NCBI GenBank assembly: GCA_016880505.1
Contig: JAEHDI010000773.1
Span: forward strand, 1-6,714
Origin: Bryobacterales bacterium
Lineage (GTDB): Bacteria > Acidobacteriota > Terriglobia > Bryobacterales > Bryobacteraceae
Direction of reading: 5' to 3'
Length of the DNA stretch: 6,714 bases
Notes under the pieces: model-generated
Databases searched by the model: none
Told to the model about the DNA's origin: nothing
Seen by the model: the letters and a program-made list of their open reading frames with translations, nothing else
Translations under genes and position numbers: made by a program
Part shown: piece after piece, positions 1 through 5,866 of the stretch
Numbering within the stretch: position 1 is the stretch's first letter
How the letters are laid out: each line of letters opens with the position of its first letter

Positions 1-480
1 ATCGCGAAAGTAGAAGGCGCGGATGCCTCCGGCGTTCTTGTTCCAATCGGGCAGGCGCTGGGGTCCCGGCGAGGCGTGCTGGACTTTGTTCTGGCGCAGC
101 CACTGATAGGCCTTGTCCATGTCGCTGACGATAATGGCAATGTGTTGGAACCAGCGGTCATTGCTACGAGCGTCGGCGGGCGCAGGACGGCCTCTTGGCG
201 CCAGATACTCAGTCAGTTCGATGAACTCGTCTCCGAGACGCATTCGCGCGGTACGCAACCGCAGTCCAAAGACACCGTGCAGGTGCTCGAATTCCTCGCC
301 GGCGACCTCTCCTTCGGAAACTTTTTCGAAAGAGAGCACCTTGGCATAGAACTCCACTGAGCGGTCGAGATCGGAGACCGTGAGACCGATCGAGTCCACC
401 GCCGTGACCAGCGGCGACACGTCGTTGGCGCAAAGCGTCGACGCAAGCAGAACGAGAATGAGAAAGGTTCGCCGATGCAT
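1..480 (-). CDS. Secreted VOC (glyoxalase/bleomycin-resistance fold) protein, 3' end cut by window edge
   Basis: Reading leftwards from ATG at 478-480, the frame stays open for 160 codons to the window edge, so the C-terminus is missing. Residues 1-19 look like a Sec signal peptide: a basic start (MHRR), a hydrophobic core (TFLILVLLASTL) and small residues near a likely cut after Ala19. The rest is one VOC module with two beta-alpha-beta repeats: the first begins at residues 31-44 (IGLTVSDLDRSVEF), the second at 112-125 (QHIAIIVSDMDKAY). Glu88 and His113 sit where family metal ligands usually lie, but the usual first ligand, a His just before 'IGL', is Ser30. The fourth ligand would be outside the window. 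The gene begins 3 nt after the oxidoreductase stop with only a weak ribosome binding site, so translational coupling is likely. The family covers isomerases, dioxygenases and binding proteins; the substrate here is unknown. The fold is clear, the function is not. Confidence 0.85.
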   Translation of the reverse strand, partial: MHRRTFLILVLLASTLCANDVSPLVTAVDSIGLTVSDLDRSVEFYAKVLSFEKVSEGEVAGEEFEHLHGVFGLRLRTARMRLGDEFIELTEYLAPRGRPAPADARSNDRWFQHIAIIVSDMDKAYQWLRQNKVQHASPGPQRLPDWNKNAGGIRAFYFRD

Positions 481-483
481 GTC

Positions 484-2055
484 CTAGCCCATCCGCTCGA
501 TGAGGTGCGCTCCCACACGCAAGGCATTGGCCATAATCGTCAGTCCCGGGTTGACTGCGCCCGATGACGGGAAGAAACTGGCATCGACGACGTACAGGTT
601 GTCCAGGTCGTGCGCCTTGCAGTTCGCGTCCAATGCTGAAGTTTTCGGGTCGCGGCCGAATCGAATGGTGCCGTTCTGATGCGCCACGCCGGCCAGAGGA
701 ATTCGCTGTCCGAGATAGAGACTCCGCGCGAAAAGTCCCTGATGGCATTCATGCCCGTGCATGGGGCATTTGCGTTGTTGGTTCATCAGATCGCGGAGCT
801 TTGCGATCAGCCGTTTGTGGCCCTCTTCGTTGTTTGGCGTGTAGGCGAGAACGATGTTTCCCTCGCGGTCCAGAGTCACGCGGTTGTTCGGATCCGGGAG
901 GTCTTCGGACGTGAGCCAAAAGTCGAGTGAGTGGCTAGCCATCAGGTCGAGCGTGAAACCAGGGGCGATCGCCGGCGCGCCCGCCTTGAGGGTCTCGCCG
1001 TCCAACTTGCCTACGAACGAAATATGGCCCATGGGGTATTCCCAGTCTTTAGAGCCAAAGTAGAAGTCGTTCACTGAGAGCGTTTTCTGGAAGACAGTCG
1101 GATTGGGGCACTTCGAGATCGCCATCAGGACCGAGTTCACGTGACCCATGTAATGGCGTCCCACCACGCCGGAGCAGTTCGCCAATCCGCCCGGGTGCTT
1201 GTCGCCGGCGGAGCGCAACAAGAGCGCCGCGGAGTTGATGGCGCCGCACGAGACGGCCACGATGTCCGCCGAGAACTCCTCACGAGCGCCATTTCGCTTG
1301 ACGATCACGCTTGTCACCTCGCGGCCGGATGGACTTGTTTCCAGCCGCTCGACGAAAGAGTTCGTCAACAACGTGACGTTGGGGTGTGAAAGAGCCGGAT
1401 CCACGGCGACGACCTGCGCATCGGACTTCGCGTGCACGAGACACGGGAAACCGTCACAGGTGTTGCAGCGAATGCAGGGACTTGTATGCGGGGACGCTTC
1501 GTCGAGCATCACACCGAGCGGCGTGTGGAACGGCGTTGCGCCGTTGCGAGCGAAATCCTCGCTAAGCTGCTCGATCCGCGGTTCATGGCTGACTGCCGGA
1601 TGCGGGTAGGGCGCGCCGGCAGGCGGCTCGGTCGGATCTTCGCCGCGCTGGCCGTGCACGTGGTATAGTCGCTCTGCTTCCGTGTAGTACGGTTCCAGCT
1701 CATCGTAGGAAATCGGCCAGGCCGGCGATACTCCGCCGTGATGGCGAAGTTCACCGAAATCCTCCTTGCGAAGACGGAATAACGCCGCACCGTAAAACTT
1801 CGTGTTGCCGCCCACCCAATAGTTGGTGTGAGGATGCAGCTCTTTTCCGTCGCGATCCCTCCATGTCTCCTTCGTCTGGTACTTGCCTTCGACGTTCACG
1901 ACGCGGGGATTCCAGTTGTCTTTCTCGCGTGGAACGTAATCGCCGCGTTCCAGCAATAGGATTCGTTTTCCGGCCGGCGCCAGCTTATACGCAAGCGTTC
2001 CGCCGCCGGCTCCGGTTCCGATGACGATTACGTCGTAGTGGTTACTGGAAGACAT
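484..2055 (-). CDS. GMC-family FAD-dependent oxidoreductase with a four-cysteine motif
   Basis: The 523-residue protein has the full GMC (glucose-methanol-choline) layout. Residues 8-37 form the FAD-binding Rossmann unit (DVIVIGTGAGGG, then LLLERGD), and residues 80-90 carry the 'WVGGNTKFYGA' segment that follows it in these enzymes. The C-terminal block holds His459 (GVAHQNGT) and Asn502 (VNPGLTIMANA), the expected catalytic pair, and 'NLYVVDASFFP' closing the FAD site. Cys194, 197, 200 and 205 form C-x2-C-x2-C-x4-C, in a region comparable to that carrying the [3Fe-4S] cluster of FAD glucose and fructose dehydrogenases; cluster binding here is inference. No signal peptide is seen, so it is probably cytoplasmic unless carried by a partner. 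The likely reaction is flavin-dependent oxidation of an alcohol or sugar hydroxyl; the substrate is unknown. I chose ATG 2055 because a strong Shine-Dalgarno lies 8-9 nt upstream; an in-frame GTG at 2088 would add 11 residues. It lies 29 nt after the aquaporin gene and 3 nt before the VOC gene. Confidence 0.93.
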   Translation of the reverse strand: MSSSNHYDVIVIGTGAGGGTLAYKLAPAGKRILLLERGDYVPREKDNWNPRVVNVEGKYQTKETWRDRDGKELHPHTNYWVGGNTKFYGAALFRLRKEDFGELRHHGGVSPAWPISYDELEPYYTEAERLYHVHGQRGEDPTEPPAGAPYPHPAVSHEPRIEQLSEDFARNGATPFHTPLGVMLDEASPHTSPCIRCNTCDGFPCLVHAKSDAQVVAVDPALSHPNVTLLTNSFVERLETSPSGREVTSVIVKRNGAREEFSADIVAVSCGAINSAALLLRSAGDKHPGGLANCSGVVGRHYMGHVNSVLMAISKCPNPTVFQKTLSVNDFYFGSKDWEYPMGHISFVGKLDGETLKAGAPAIAPGFTLDLMASHSLDFWLTSEDLPDPNNRVTLDREGNIVLAYTPNNEEGHKRLIAKLRDLMNQQRKCPMHGHECHQGLFARSLYLGQRIPLAGVAHQNGTIRFGRDPKTSALDANCKAHDLDNLYVVDASFFPSSGAVNPGLTIMANALRVGAHLIERMG

Positions 2056-2063
2056 TGACACAT

Positions 2064-2071
2064 ACCTCCCC
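2064..2071 (-). promoter_or_regulatory. Ribosome binding site of the GMC oxidoreductase
   Basis: On the minus strand this reads GGGGAGGT, a near-perfect Shine-Dalgarno sequence ending 8 nt before ATG 2055. It decides the start in favour of 2055 over the in-frame GTG at 2088, which overlaps the aquaporin stop codon. Confidence 0.75.
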
Positions 2072-2084
2072 GAGCGATCGCGTT

Positions 2085-2924
2085 TCACATTGCCGCGTAA
2101 TTGCAGCGAAAAATACAGCGTTTATCGTTGTGGTGATGCAGTTTGGCGCAGAAGACGGCGTGGGCTCCCCGCCGAAACCGGTAAGCCGCGCTCGCCAGGA
2201 GCATCCCCAGCGGCGGTCCCGCGAAGTACACCCACAGCGCGGTCCACTCGTTTGCTGGGATCGCCGAACCGAGCGTCCGCGCAGGGTTAAGGCTCATGCC
2301 GGACAGCGGCGCCTCGAAGGTGATGAAGGCCGCCAGGAGGAGGCCGGCAAAGACGCCGGTGAACCTTGCAAGCCGCTTCGTGTTCGAAGCGAACAGGATC
2401 ATCGACATCATCAGGAAAGAGATCAGCAGCTCCGCCCCAAATGCGATGCCCGGACCGCCCGCGCCCGGCACTGTTACCGCGTAATTGACAGCGGAGTGAC
2501 GCAACGGGAGTCCGATTGCCACCGCCGCCAGAACAACCCCGAACAAACCGCCAACGAATTGCGCCGTTACATAGAAGATCGCGTCCCACCGCTGGATCTT
2601 GCCCAGAGACAGAAAAGTCAGGGTTACGGAAGGATTCATATGAGCTCCCGAACGCTTGCCCCATGGCGAATAGATGAGCCCGATCGCGGTGCAGCCCATC
2701 GCGACTCCAATCAGCAGACGGCGGAGCACCGGGCTGGCAATGGCCTGATGCAGCGATGACGAGGGGTGCTCCAGCAGCACGGTGAATACGCAGGCCGAGA
2801 TCATGAAAAGGCCGAGTGCCGCACCTTCCATCAGATATTCCGGCCAGTGGTCTGCCAAGGCTTCATACCACCCACCGCGCAGGGCCGTCTGCTGACCGCT
2901 TGCCGTCGAAATCCGCATCCGCAT
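2085..2924 (-). CDS. MIP-family aquaporin with NPS/NPA motifs and a Cys/His-rich C-terminal tail
   Basis: The 279-residue channel has six predicted membrane helices (about 32-52, 68-86, 115-138, 160-180, 186-206 and 230-248) and two half-helix loops. The first loop carries Asn-Pro-Ser at 97-99 (SGAHMNPSVTLTF) instead of the usual NPA; the second carries Asn-Pro-Ala at 213-215 followed by Arg216 (LNPARTLGS), the selectivity-filter arginine. Thr follows that Arg, not the Asp typical of glycerol facilitators, so water or a small neutral solute is more likely than classical glycerol transport. The tail after residue 255 is unusual: Cys259, three His at 263-265, Cys270 and Cys274. The frame is open from ATG 2996, but that codon has no ribosome binding site; ATG 2924 has GAGG 8 nt upstream and gives a normal N-terminus. 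A second ATG two codons on (2918) is also possible. It is the first gene of a minus-strand unit with the oxidoreductase and VOC genes. Confidence 0.92.
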   Translation of the reverse strand: MRMRISTASGQQTALRGGWYEALADHWPEYLMEGAALGLFMISACVFTVLLEHPSSSLHQAIASPVLRRLLIGVAMGCTAIGLIYSPWGKRSGAHMNPSVTLTFLSLGKIQRWDAIFYVTAQFVGGLFGVVLAAVAIGLPLRHSAVNYAVTVPGAGGPGIAFGAELLISFLMMSMILFASNTKRLARFTGVFAGLLLAAFITFEAPLSGMSLNPARTLGSAIPANEWTALWVYFAGPPLGMLLASAAYRFRRGAHAVFCAKLHHHNDKRCIFRCNYAAM

Positions 2925-2932
2925 GTGTAATG

Positions 2933-2936
2933 CCTC
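2933..2936 (-). promoter_or_regulatory. Probable ribosome binding site of the aquaporin gene
   Basis: GAGG on the minus strand, 8 nt before ATG 2924. It is short but is the best match in the region, and it supports the shorter aquaporin over the start at 2996. Confidence 0.5.
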
Positions 2937-2950
2937 GCGCCGGGGCTGGT

Positions 2951-2970
2951 ATTCCCCCCTGCGCGGGAAT
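2951..2970. promoter_or_regulatory. Inverted repeat in the divergent intergenic region (possible operator)
   Basis: ATTCCC (2951-2956) and GGGAAT (2965-2970) are perfect reverse complements separated by 8 nt. The element lies in the 79-nt space between the aquaporin start and the start of the plus-strand operon, where a shared regulator could act. Use as an operator is inference; no sigma-70 promoter could be placed with confidence on either strand. Confidence 0.35.
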
Positions 2971-2977
2971 AAGTGAG

Positions 2978-2990
2978 TCCCGTCGCGGGA
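2978..2990. promoter_or_regulatory. Short hairpin or dyad upstream of the DinB-like gene
   Basis: TCCCG and CGGGA flank a TCG loop, giving a perfect 5-bp stem. It lies 13 nt before ATG 3004, so it could fold in the 5' leader of the plus-strand operon or bind a repressor. Both roles are inference. Confidence 0.3.
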
Positions 2991-3003
2991 TTTCATAAGG
3001 GAT

Positions 3004-3528
3004 ATGACCCTAACAGAGAGCAGTACGGCCCTGACTGAAACGAGCGTCCGGTTGCTCCATCAGGTGAAGTCGCTGCTGGAAGGAATGGACTCCAGAGCGT
3101 ATGCGGAGTCGCCCCCGGCCATTACTCCGCATCGCGTGGGCGGGCACCTGAGGCACATCCTGGAGTTCTATGAATGTTTTCTTGACGGGGTGGCGGCGGG
3201 CCGCATCGACTACGACGCCCGCAAGAGAGACATTGCCGTCGAGACGGACTGCAGAGCGGCTCTGGCGAAGACGCGCGAAATCATGCTGCGGCTGCTGGCG
3301 AATGCTTTCGATGGCGACCGACCGGTGCATGTCCGGATGGAAGACGGCGATTCCTTCCTGGTGTCCTCGGTGGGACGTGAGCTGCAAGTCCTGAACAGTC
3401 ACACTGTTCATCACTTCGCACTGATCGCACTGGTTCTGAAGGCGCTCGGCATTCCAGTGGAGCACGATTTCGGGATGGCACCGTCCACCTTGCGGTATCT
3501 GGCGGAGGCGTCGAAGTGTGCACGGTGA
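3004..3528 (+). CDS. DinB-like four-helix metal-binding protein
   Basis: The 174-residue protein is mostly helical and fits the DinB/YfiT-like superfamily, which includes thiol-dependent transferases and hydrolases that bind a divalent metal through three histidines. Helix 2 carries His48 and His51 (GGHLRHILEFYECFLDG, residues 46-62). A later helix carries His133, His136 and His137 (NSHTVHHFALIALVLKALG, 131-149), the position of the closing H-x3-H pair. A likely triad is His48 or His51 with His133 and His137. The C-terminus (GMAPSTLRYLAE) is short and polar. No signal peptide or membrane helix is seen, so it is cytoplasmic. It is not DNA polymerase IV, which shares only the DinB name. The ATG is preceded by AAGGG only 2 nt away, a poor spacing, but a stop at 2974 leaves no better upstream start. 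It opens the plus-strand operon and overlaps the NRDE gene by 13 nt. The substrate is unknown. Confidence 0.8.
   Translation: MTLTESSTALTETSVRLLHQVKSLLEGMDSRAYAESPPAITPHRVGGHLRHILEFYECFLDGVAAGRIDYDARKRDIAVETDCRAALAKTREIMLRLLANAFDGDRPVHVRMEDGDSFLVSSVGRELQVLNSHTVHHFALIALVLKALGIPVEHDFGMAPSTLRYLAEASKCAR
3504..3508 (+). promoter_or_regulatory. Ribosome binding site of the NRDE gene, inside the DinB-like gene
   Basis: GGAGG ends 7 nt before the GTG at 3516, an ideal spacing. It fixes the unusual GTG start and hence the Met-Cys N-terminus of the NRDE protein. Confidence 0.75.
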
Positions 3529-4244
3529 GCTGGGTCCACGAGGACGAGGGCTACCAACTCTTCTGCAATCGCGACGAGCGGATTACCCGGGCGCCGTCGC
3601 TCGGTCCCCGGATTGCGGCTCGAGCCGGAGTCCGGTTCGTTGCGCCGATCGACGGCGATTTCGGCGGCGCATGGATCGGGGTCAACGAATTCGGTGTGTC
3701 GCTGTGCCTGCTCAACGGTGCTCCTCGGCCGGCCGGAAGCGTGCTGGCGCCACGCAGGAGCCGTGGTTTGCTGGTCCTGGATCTGCTGAGCGCGACCTGT
3801 CTCGCCGAAGTCAACGAGCGTGTCTGGCGACGAGACCTCTCACCGTTTACGCCTTTCACCCTGGCGATTCTTGAGCCCAGCCTGCCTGCAGCCGTCGTCG
3901 AGTGGAACGGGCAAGAGACGGCCATCGTGCCGTACGGGGACCCATTCATGCCATTGGTGTCCTCGTCATTCGACCAGGCGGGTGTGCTGGCATCGCGACG
4001 CGAGGAGTTGGCCCGTGCGACCGGCTCCGTAGCAAGGCTTGACTCCGACGTACTCCACGCATTCCACAGGAGCCACGGCGAGCGGCCCTCCGCCTACTCT
4101 CCGTGCATGCATCGCGCGGACGCCCAGACTGTGAGCTTCACCCACGTTCGGGTGACGGAATCCGCGGTGACATTGACTTATACGCCGGCGGCTCCGTGCA
4201 GGCGACTGCCCGGAGAAGGAGTGACGCTCCCATGCCGCACCTGA
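3516..4244 (+). CDS. NRDE/TANGO2-family protein, probable Ntn-hydrolase fold with N-terminal cysteine
   Basis: The 242-residue protein begins Met-Cys-Thr-Val-Ser and carries the family signature Asn-Arg-Asp-Glu at 18-21 (LFCNRDERITRAP). Further family features are 'GGAWIGVNEFGVSLCLLN' at 50-67 and a C-terminal 'SPCMHRADAQTVSFTHV' at 195-211. The family includes eukaryotic TANGO2, linked to metabolic and haem or lipid handling, but its chemistry remains unsettled. The fold resembles N-terminal nucleophile hydrolases, and Cys2, exposed once Met is removed, would be the natural nucleophile; that is inference. There is no signal peptide or membrane helix, so it is cytoplasmic. Translation starts at GTG 3516, supported by GGAGG 7 nt upstream; the gene overlaps the DinB-like gene by 13 nt and the DedA-ATP-grasp gene by 13 nt. 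This points to coupled translation and a shared process. Family assignment is firm, function is not. Confidence 0.9.
   Translation: MCTVSWVHEDEGYQLFCNRDERITRAPSLGPRIAARAGVRFVAPIDGDFGGAWIGVNEFGVSLCLLNGAPRPAGSVLAPRRSRGLLVLDLLSATCLAEVNERVWRRDLSPFTPFTLAILEPSLPAAVVEWNGQETAIVPYGDPFMPLVSSSFDQAGVLASRREELARATGSVARLDSDVLHAFHRSHGERPSAYSPCMHRADAQTVSFTHVRVTESAVTLTYTPAAPCRRLPGEGVTLPCRT
4216..4221 (+). promoter_or_regulatory. Ribosome binding site of the DedA-ATP-grasp gene, inside the NRDE gene
   Basis: AAGGAG ends 10 nt before ATG 4232. It supports the start at 4232 over the in-frame ATG at 4103, which would add 43 polar residues in front of a membrane helix and overlap the NRDE gene by 142 nt. Confidence 0.7.
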
Positions 4245-5866
4245 TTCTGATTGCTCTGGCGACCCTCGTCTCCGAAGATCTGACCTGCATCGGAACCGGC
4301 GTCTTGGTGGCCCAGGGGAAAGTCGGTCTCATCGACGGAATTCTGGCTTGTTTGGCTGGAATCTACATCGGGGATCTTTTGTTGTTCTTGGGCGGGAGGT
4401 GCATCGGCCGGCCCTTGATCCGCTGGCCGCTGTTTCGGAGGTTCGTCTCGCCGGAGCAACTCGATCGTGCGTCTTCATGGCTTTCCTCGAAGGGCGCGGC
4501 GGTCGTGCTTCTCAGTCGATTCACACCCGGTTTGCGGCTGCCGACCTACTTCGCTGCCGGCCTGCTGAGGACGAGGGTCTGGCAGTTCTCGATCTACTTC
4601 CTGCTTGCAGCGGCGATCTGGGCGCCGTTGGTGGTATGGCTTACCGTGGCCCTCGGTGGCTCGGTGGTCCGCACGGCCCTATTTGCGGGCGGAAAGAGCT
4701 CGATGGCGATTATCGCGATCGCTGTGCTTTGGATCGGACTACGCAAGCTGCTGCCGCTGCTGTTCGGGTTTCGCACTCGCAGGAGACTCGCCGGTTTTCT
4801 GAAGCGAAAAGTTTGCTGGGAGTTCTGGCCGCCTTGGGCTGCTTATCTCCCGCTGATTCCCTATCTCGCCCTGCTGGCGCTCAAGCATCGCTCGCCGACC
4901 CTGTTCACGGCTGCCAATCCGGGTATGCCGTCCGGCGGTTTTATTGGCGAATCCAAGTCAGATATCCTCGAGCATCTGGACCGAACGCCGGGCATTGTGG
5001 CCACGTATACCCGAATCCCGTGTTCGCTGGAGCCCACTGCGCGCATTAGGAAGGCAATCGCATTCCTCGAGCAGCACGGTTTCTCGTTCCCTGTCGTCCT
5101 TAAGCCGGATGTTGGCGAACGCGGTTCGGGCGTGGCCATCATCCGCTCCCATGGCGAAATGGAATCCTATCTGGAAGCGGCCATCGGCGACACGATCCTG
5201 CAGGAATACATCGAGGGATACGAGTTCGGCGTCTTCTATTACCGGTATCCCCTGGAGCCAACCGGACACGTTCTATCGATTACCAAGAAACGGTTTCCGG
5301 AGGTCATCGGAAATGGCCGGAACACTCTCGAAGAACTGGTCCTAAAAGACGACCGAGCGGTCTGCCTGGCTTCCACGTACTTGGGCCGTATCGGGCGTTC
5401 CGCTCACGAAGTTCCGGCTCCGGGAGAAGCGGTCCGCCTGGCCGAACTCGGATCGCACTGCCGCGGTGCGGTCTTCTTGGATGGCAGCCGCCTGATCACC
5501 CCGGCACTCGAAGCCGCGATCGACAGGATCAGCAAAAGTCATCCCGGCTTCTTCTTTGGCCGGTTCGACATTCGCGCACCCTCGATCGACGCTTTTAAGG
5601 AAGGCCAACCGTTCAAGGTCATCGAATTGAATGGTGTGACCGCTGAAGCCACCCATATTTACGATCCCGCAGTCAGCCTGCTTGATGCCTACCGCACGAT
5701 GCTGACGCAGTGGCGCATCGCTTTCGAGATTGGCGCGATCAACCGCGGACTTGGCGCGGCCCCGATGACAGTAGACGAATTCGTCCGCCTGATATGGAAG
5801 CGGGTGCGCCGGACAGGTGACGGCAGCGTGCGGATGGCGCCGGACCGGCGAGTGATTCATGCGTGA
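4232..5866 (+). CDS. Fusion of DedA/VTT membrane domain with a C-terminal ATP-grasp ligase domain
   Basis: The 544-residue protein joins two modules. Residues 1-180 are a DedA/VTT-type domain: hydrophobic segments at about 4-26, 35-56, 86-110, 117-143 and 158-178, acidic residues Glu15-Asp16 (LVSEDLTCIG) and the family motif at 95-103 (SRFTPGLRL, with Arg96 and Arg102). Some DedA proteins return undecaprenyl phosphate across the membrane. A linker with a further hydrophobic stretch (203-217) leads into an ATP-grasp domain, about 235-505, of the D-Ala-D-Ala ligase/cyanophycin synthetase kind: Lys291 (VVLKPD), a Gly-rich loop 295-300 (GERGSG), hinge Glu325 with Glu328 and Glu331 (LQEYIEGYEFG), 'IGNGRNTLEEL' at 359-369, and likely Mg ligands Asp446, Glu465 and Asn467 (IELNG). 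All key positions look intact, so an active ATP-dependent carboxylate-amine or -thiol ligase held at the membrane is expected; the substrate is unknown. It overlaps the NRDE gene by 13 nt and the DUF1622 gene by 8 nt. Confidence 0.9.
   Translation: MPHLILIALATLVSEDLTCIGTGVLVAQGKVGLIDGILACLAGIYIGDLLLFLGGRCIGRPLIRWPLFRRFVSPEQLDRASSWLSSKGAAVVLLSRFTPGLRLPTYFAAGLLRTRVWQFSIYFLLAAAIWAPLVVWLTVALGGSVVRTALFAGGKSSMAIIAIAVLWIGLRKLLPLLFGFRTRRRLAGFLKRKVCWEFWPPWAAYLPLIPYLALLALKHRSPTLFTAANPGMPSGGFIGESKSDILEHLDRTPGIVATYTRIPCSLEPTARIRKAIAFLEQHGFSFPVVLKPDVGERGSGVAIIRSHGEMESYLEAAIGDTILQEYIEGYEFGVFYYRYPLEPTGHVLSITKKRFPEVIGNGRNTLEELVLKDDRAVCLASTYLGRIGRSAHEVPAPGEAVRLAELGSHCRGAVFLDGSRLITPALEAAIDRISKSHPGFFFGRFDIRAPSIDAFKEGQPFKVIELNGVTAEATHIYDPAVSLLDAYRTMLTQWRIAFEIGAINRGLGAAPMTVDEFVRLIWKRVRRTGDGSVRMAPDRRVIHA

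Noticed and set aside
2056..2088. Longer GMC oxidoreductase from GTG 2088
   Set aside because: It would overlap the aquaporin stop and lacks a good ribosome binding site, while ATG 2055 has GGGGAGGT and places the FAD motif at the usual distance.
2055..2759. Plus-strand open frame of 234 codons opposite the aquaporin gene
   Set aside because: It is very rich in Arg, Gln and Pro with no family resemblance and lies antisense to a clear channel gene; typical of GC-rich shadow frames.
2925..2996. Longer aquaporin from ATG 2996
   Set aside because: No Shine-Dalgarno precedes it, and the extra 24 charged residues cover the likely control region.
3004..3528. DinB-like gene as DNA polymerase IV
   Set aside because: The protein is only 174 residues with a histidine-triad helical pattern; it shares the name of the DinB/YfiT-like family, not the polymerase fold.
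4103..4231. Longer start for the DedA-ATP-grasp protein at ATG 4103, adding 43 residues
   Set aside because: The extra residues are polar and lie wholly over the NRDE gene end; ATG 4232 has AAGGAG upstream and begins directly at the first membrane helix.
4348..5049. Second plus-strand open frame of 233 codons within the DedA-ATP-grasp gene
   Set aside because: It is out of frame with a protein whose motifs are intact throughout, and its product shows no recognisable domain.
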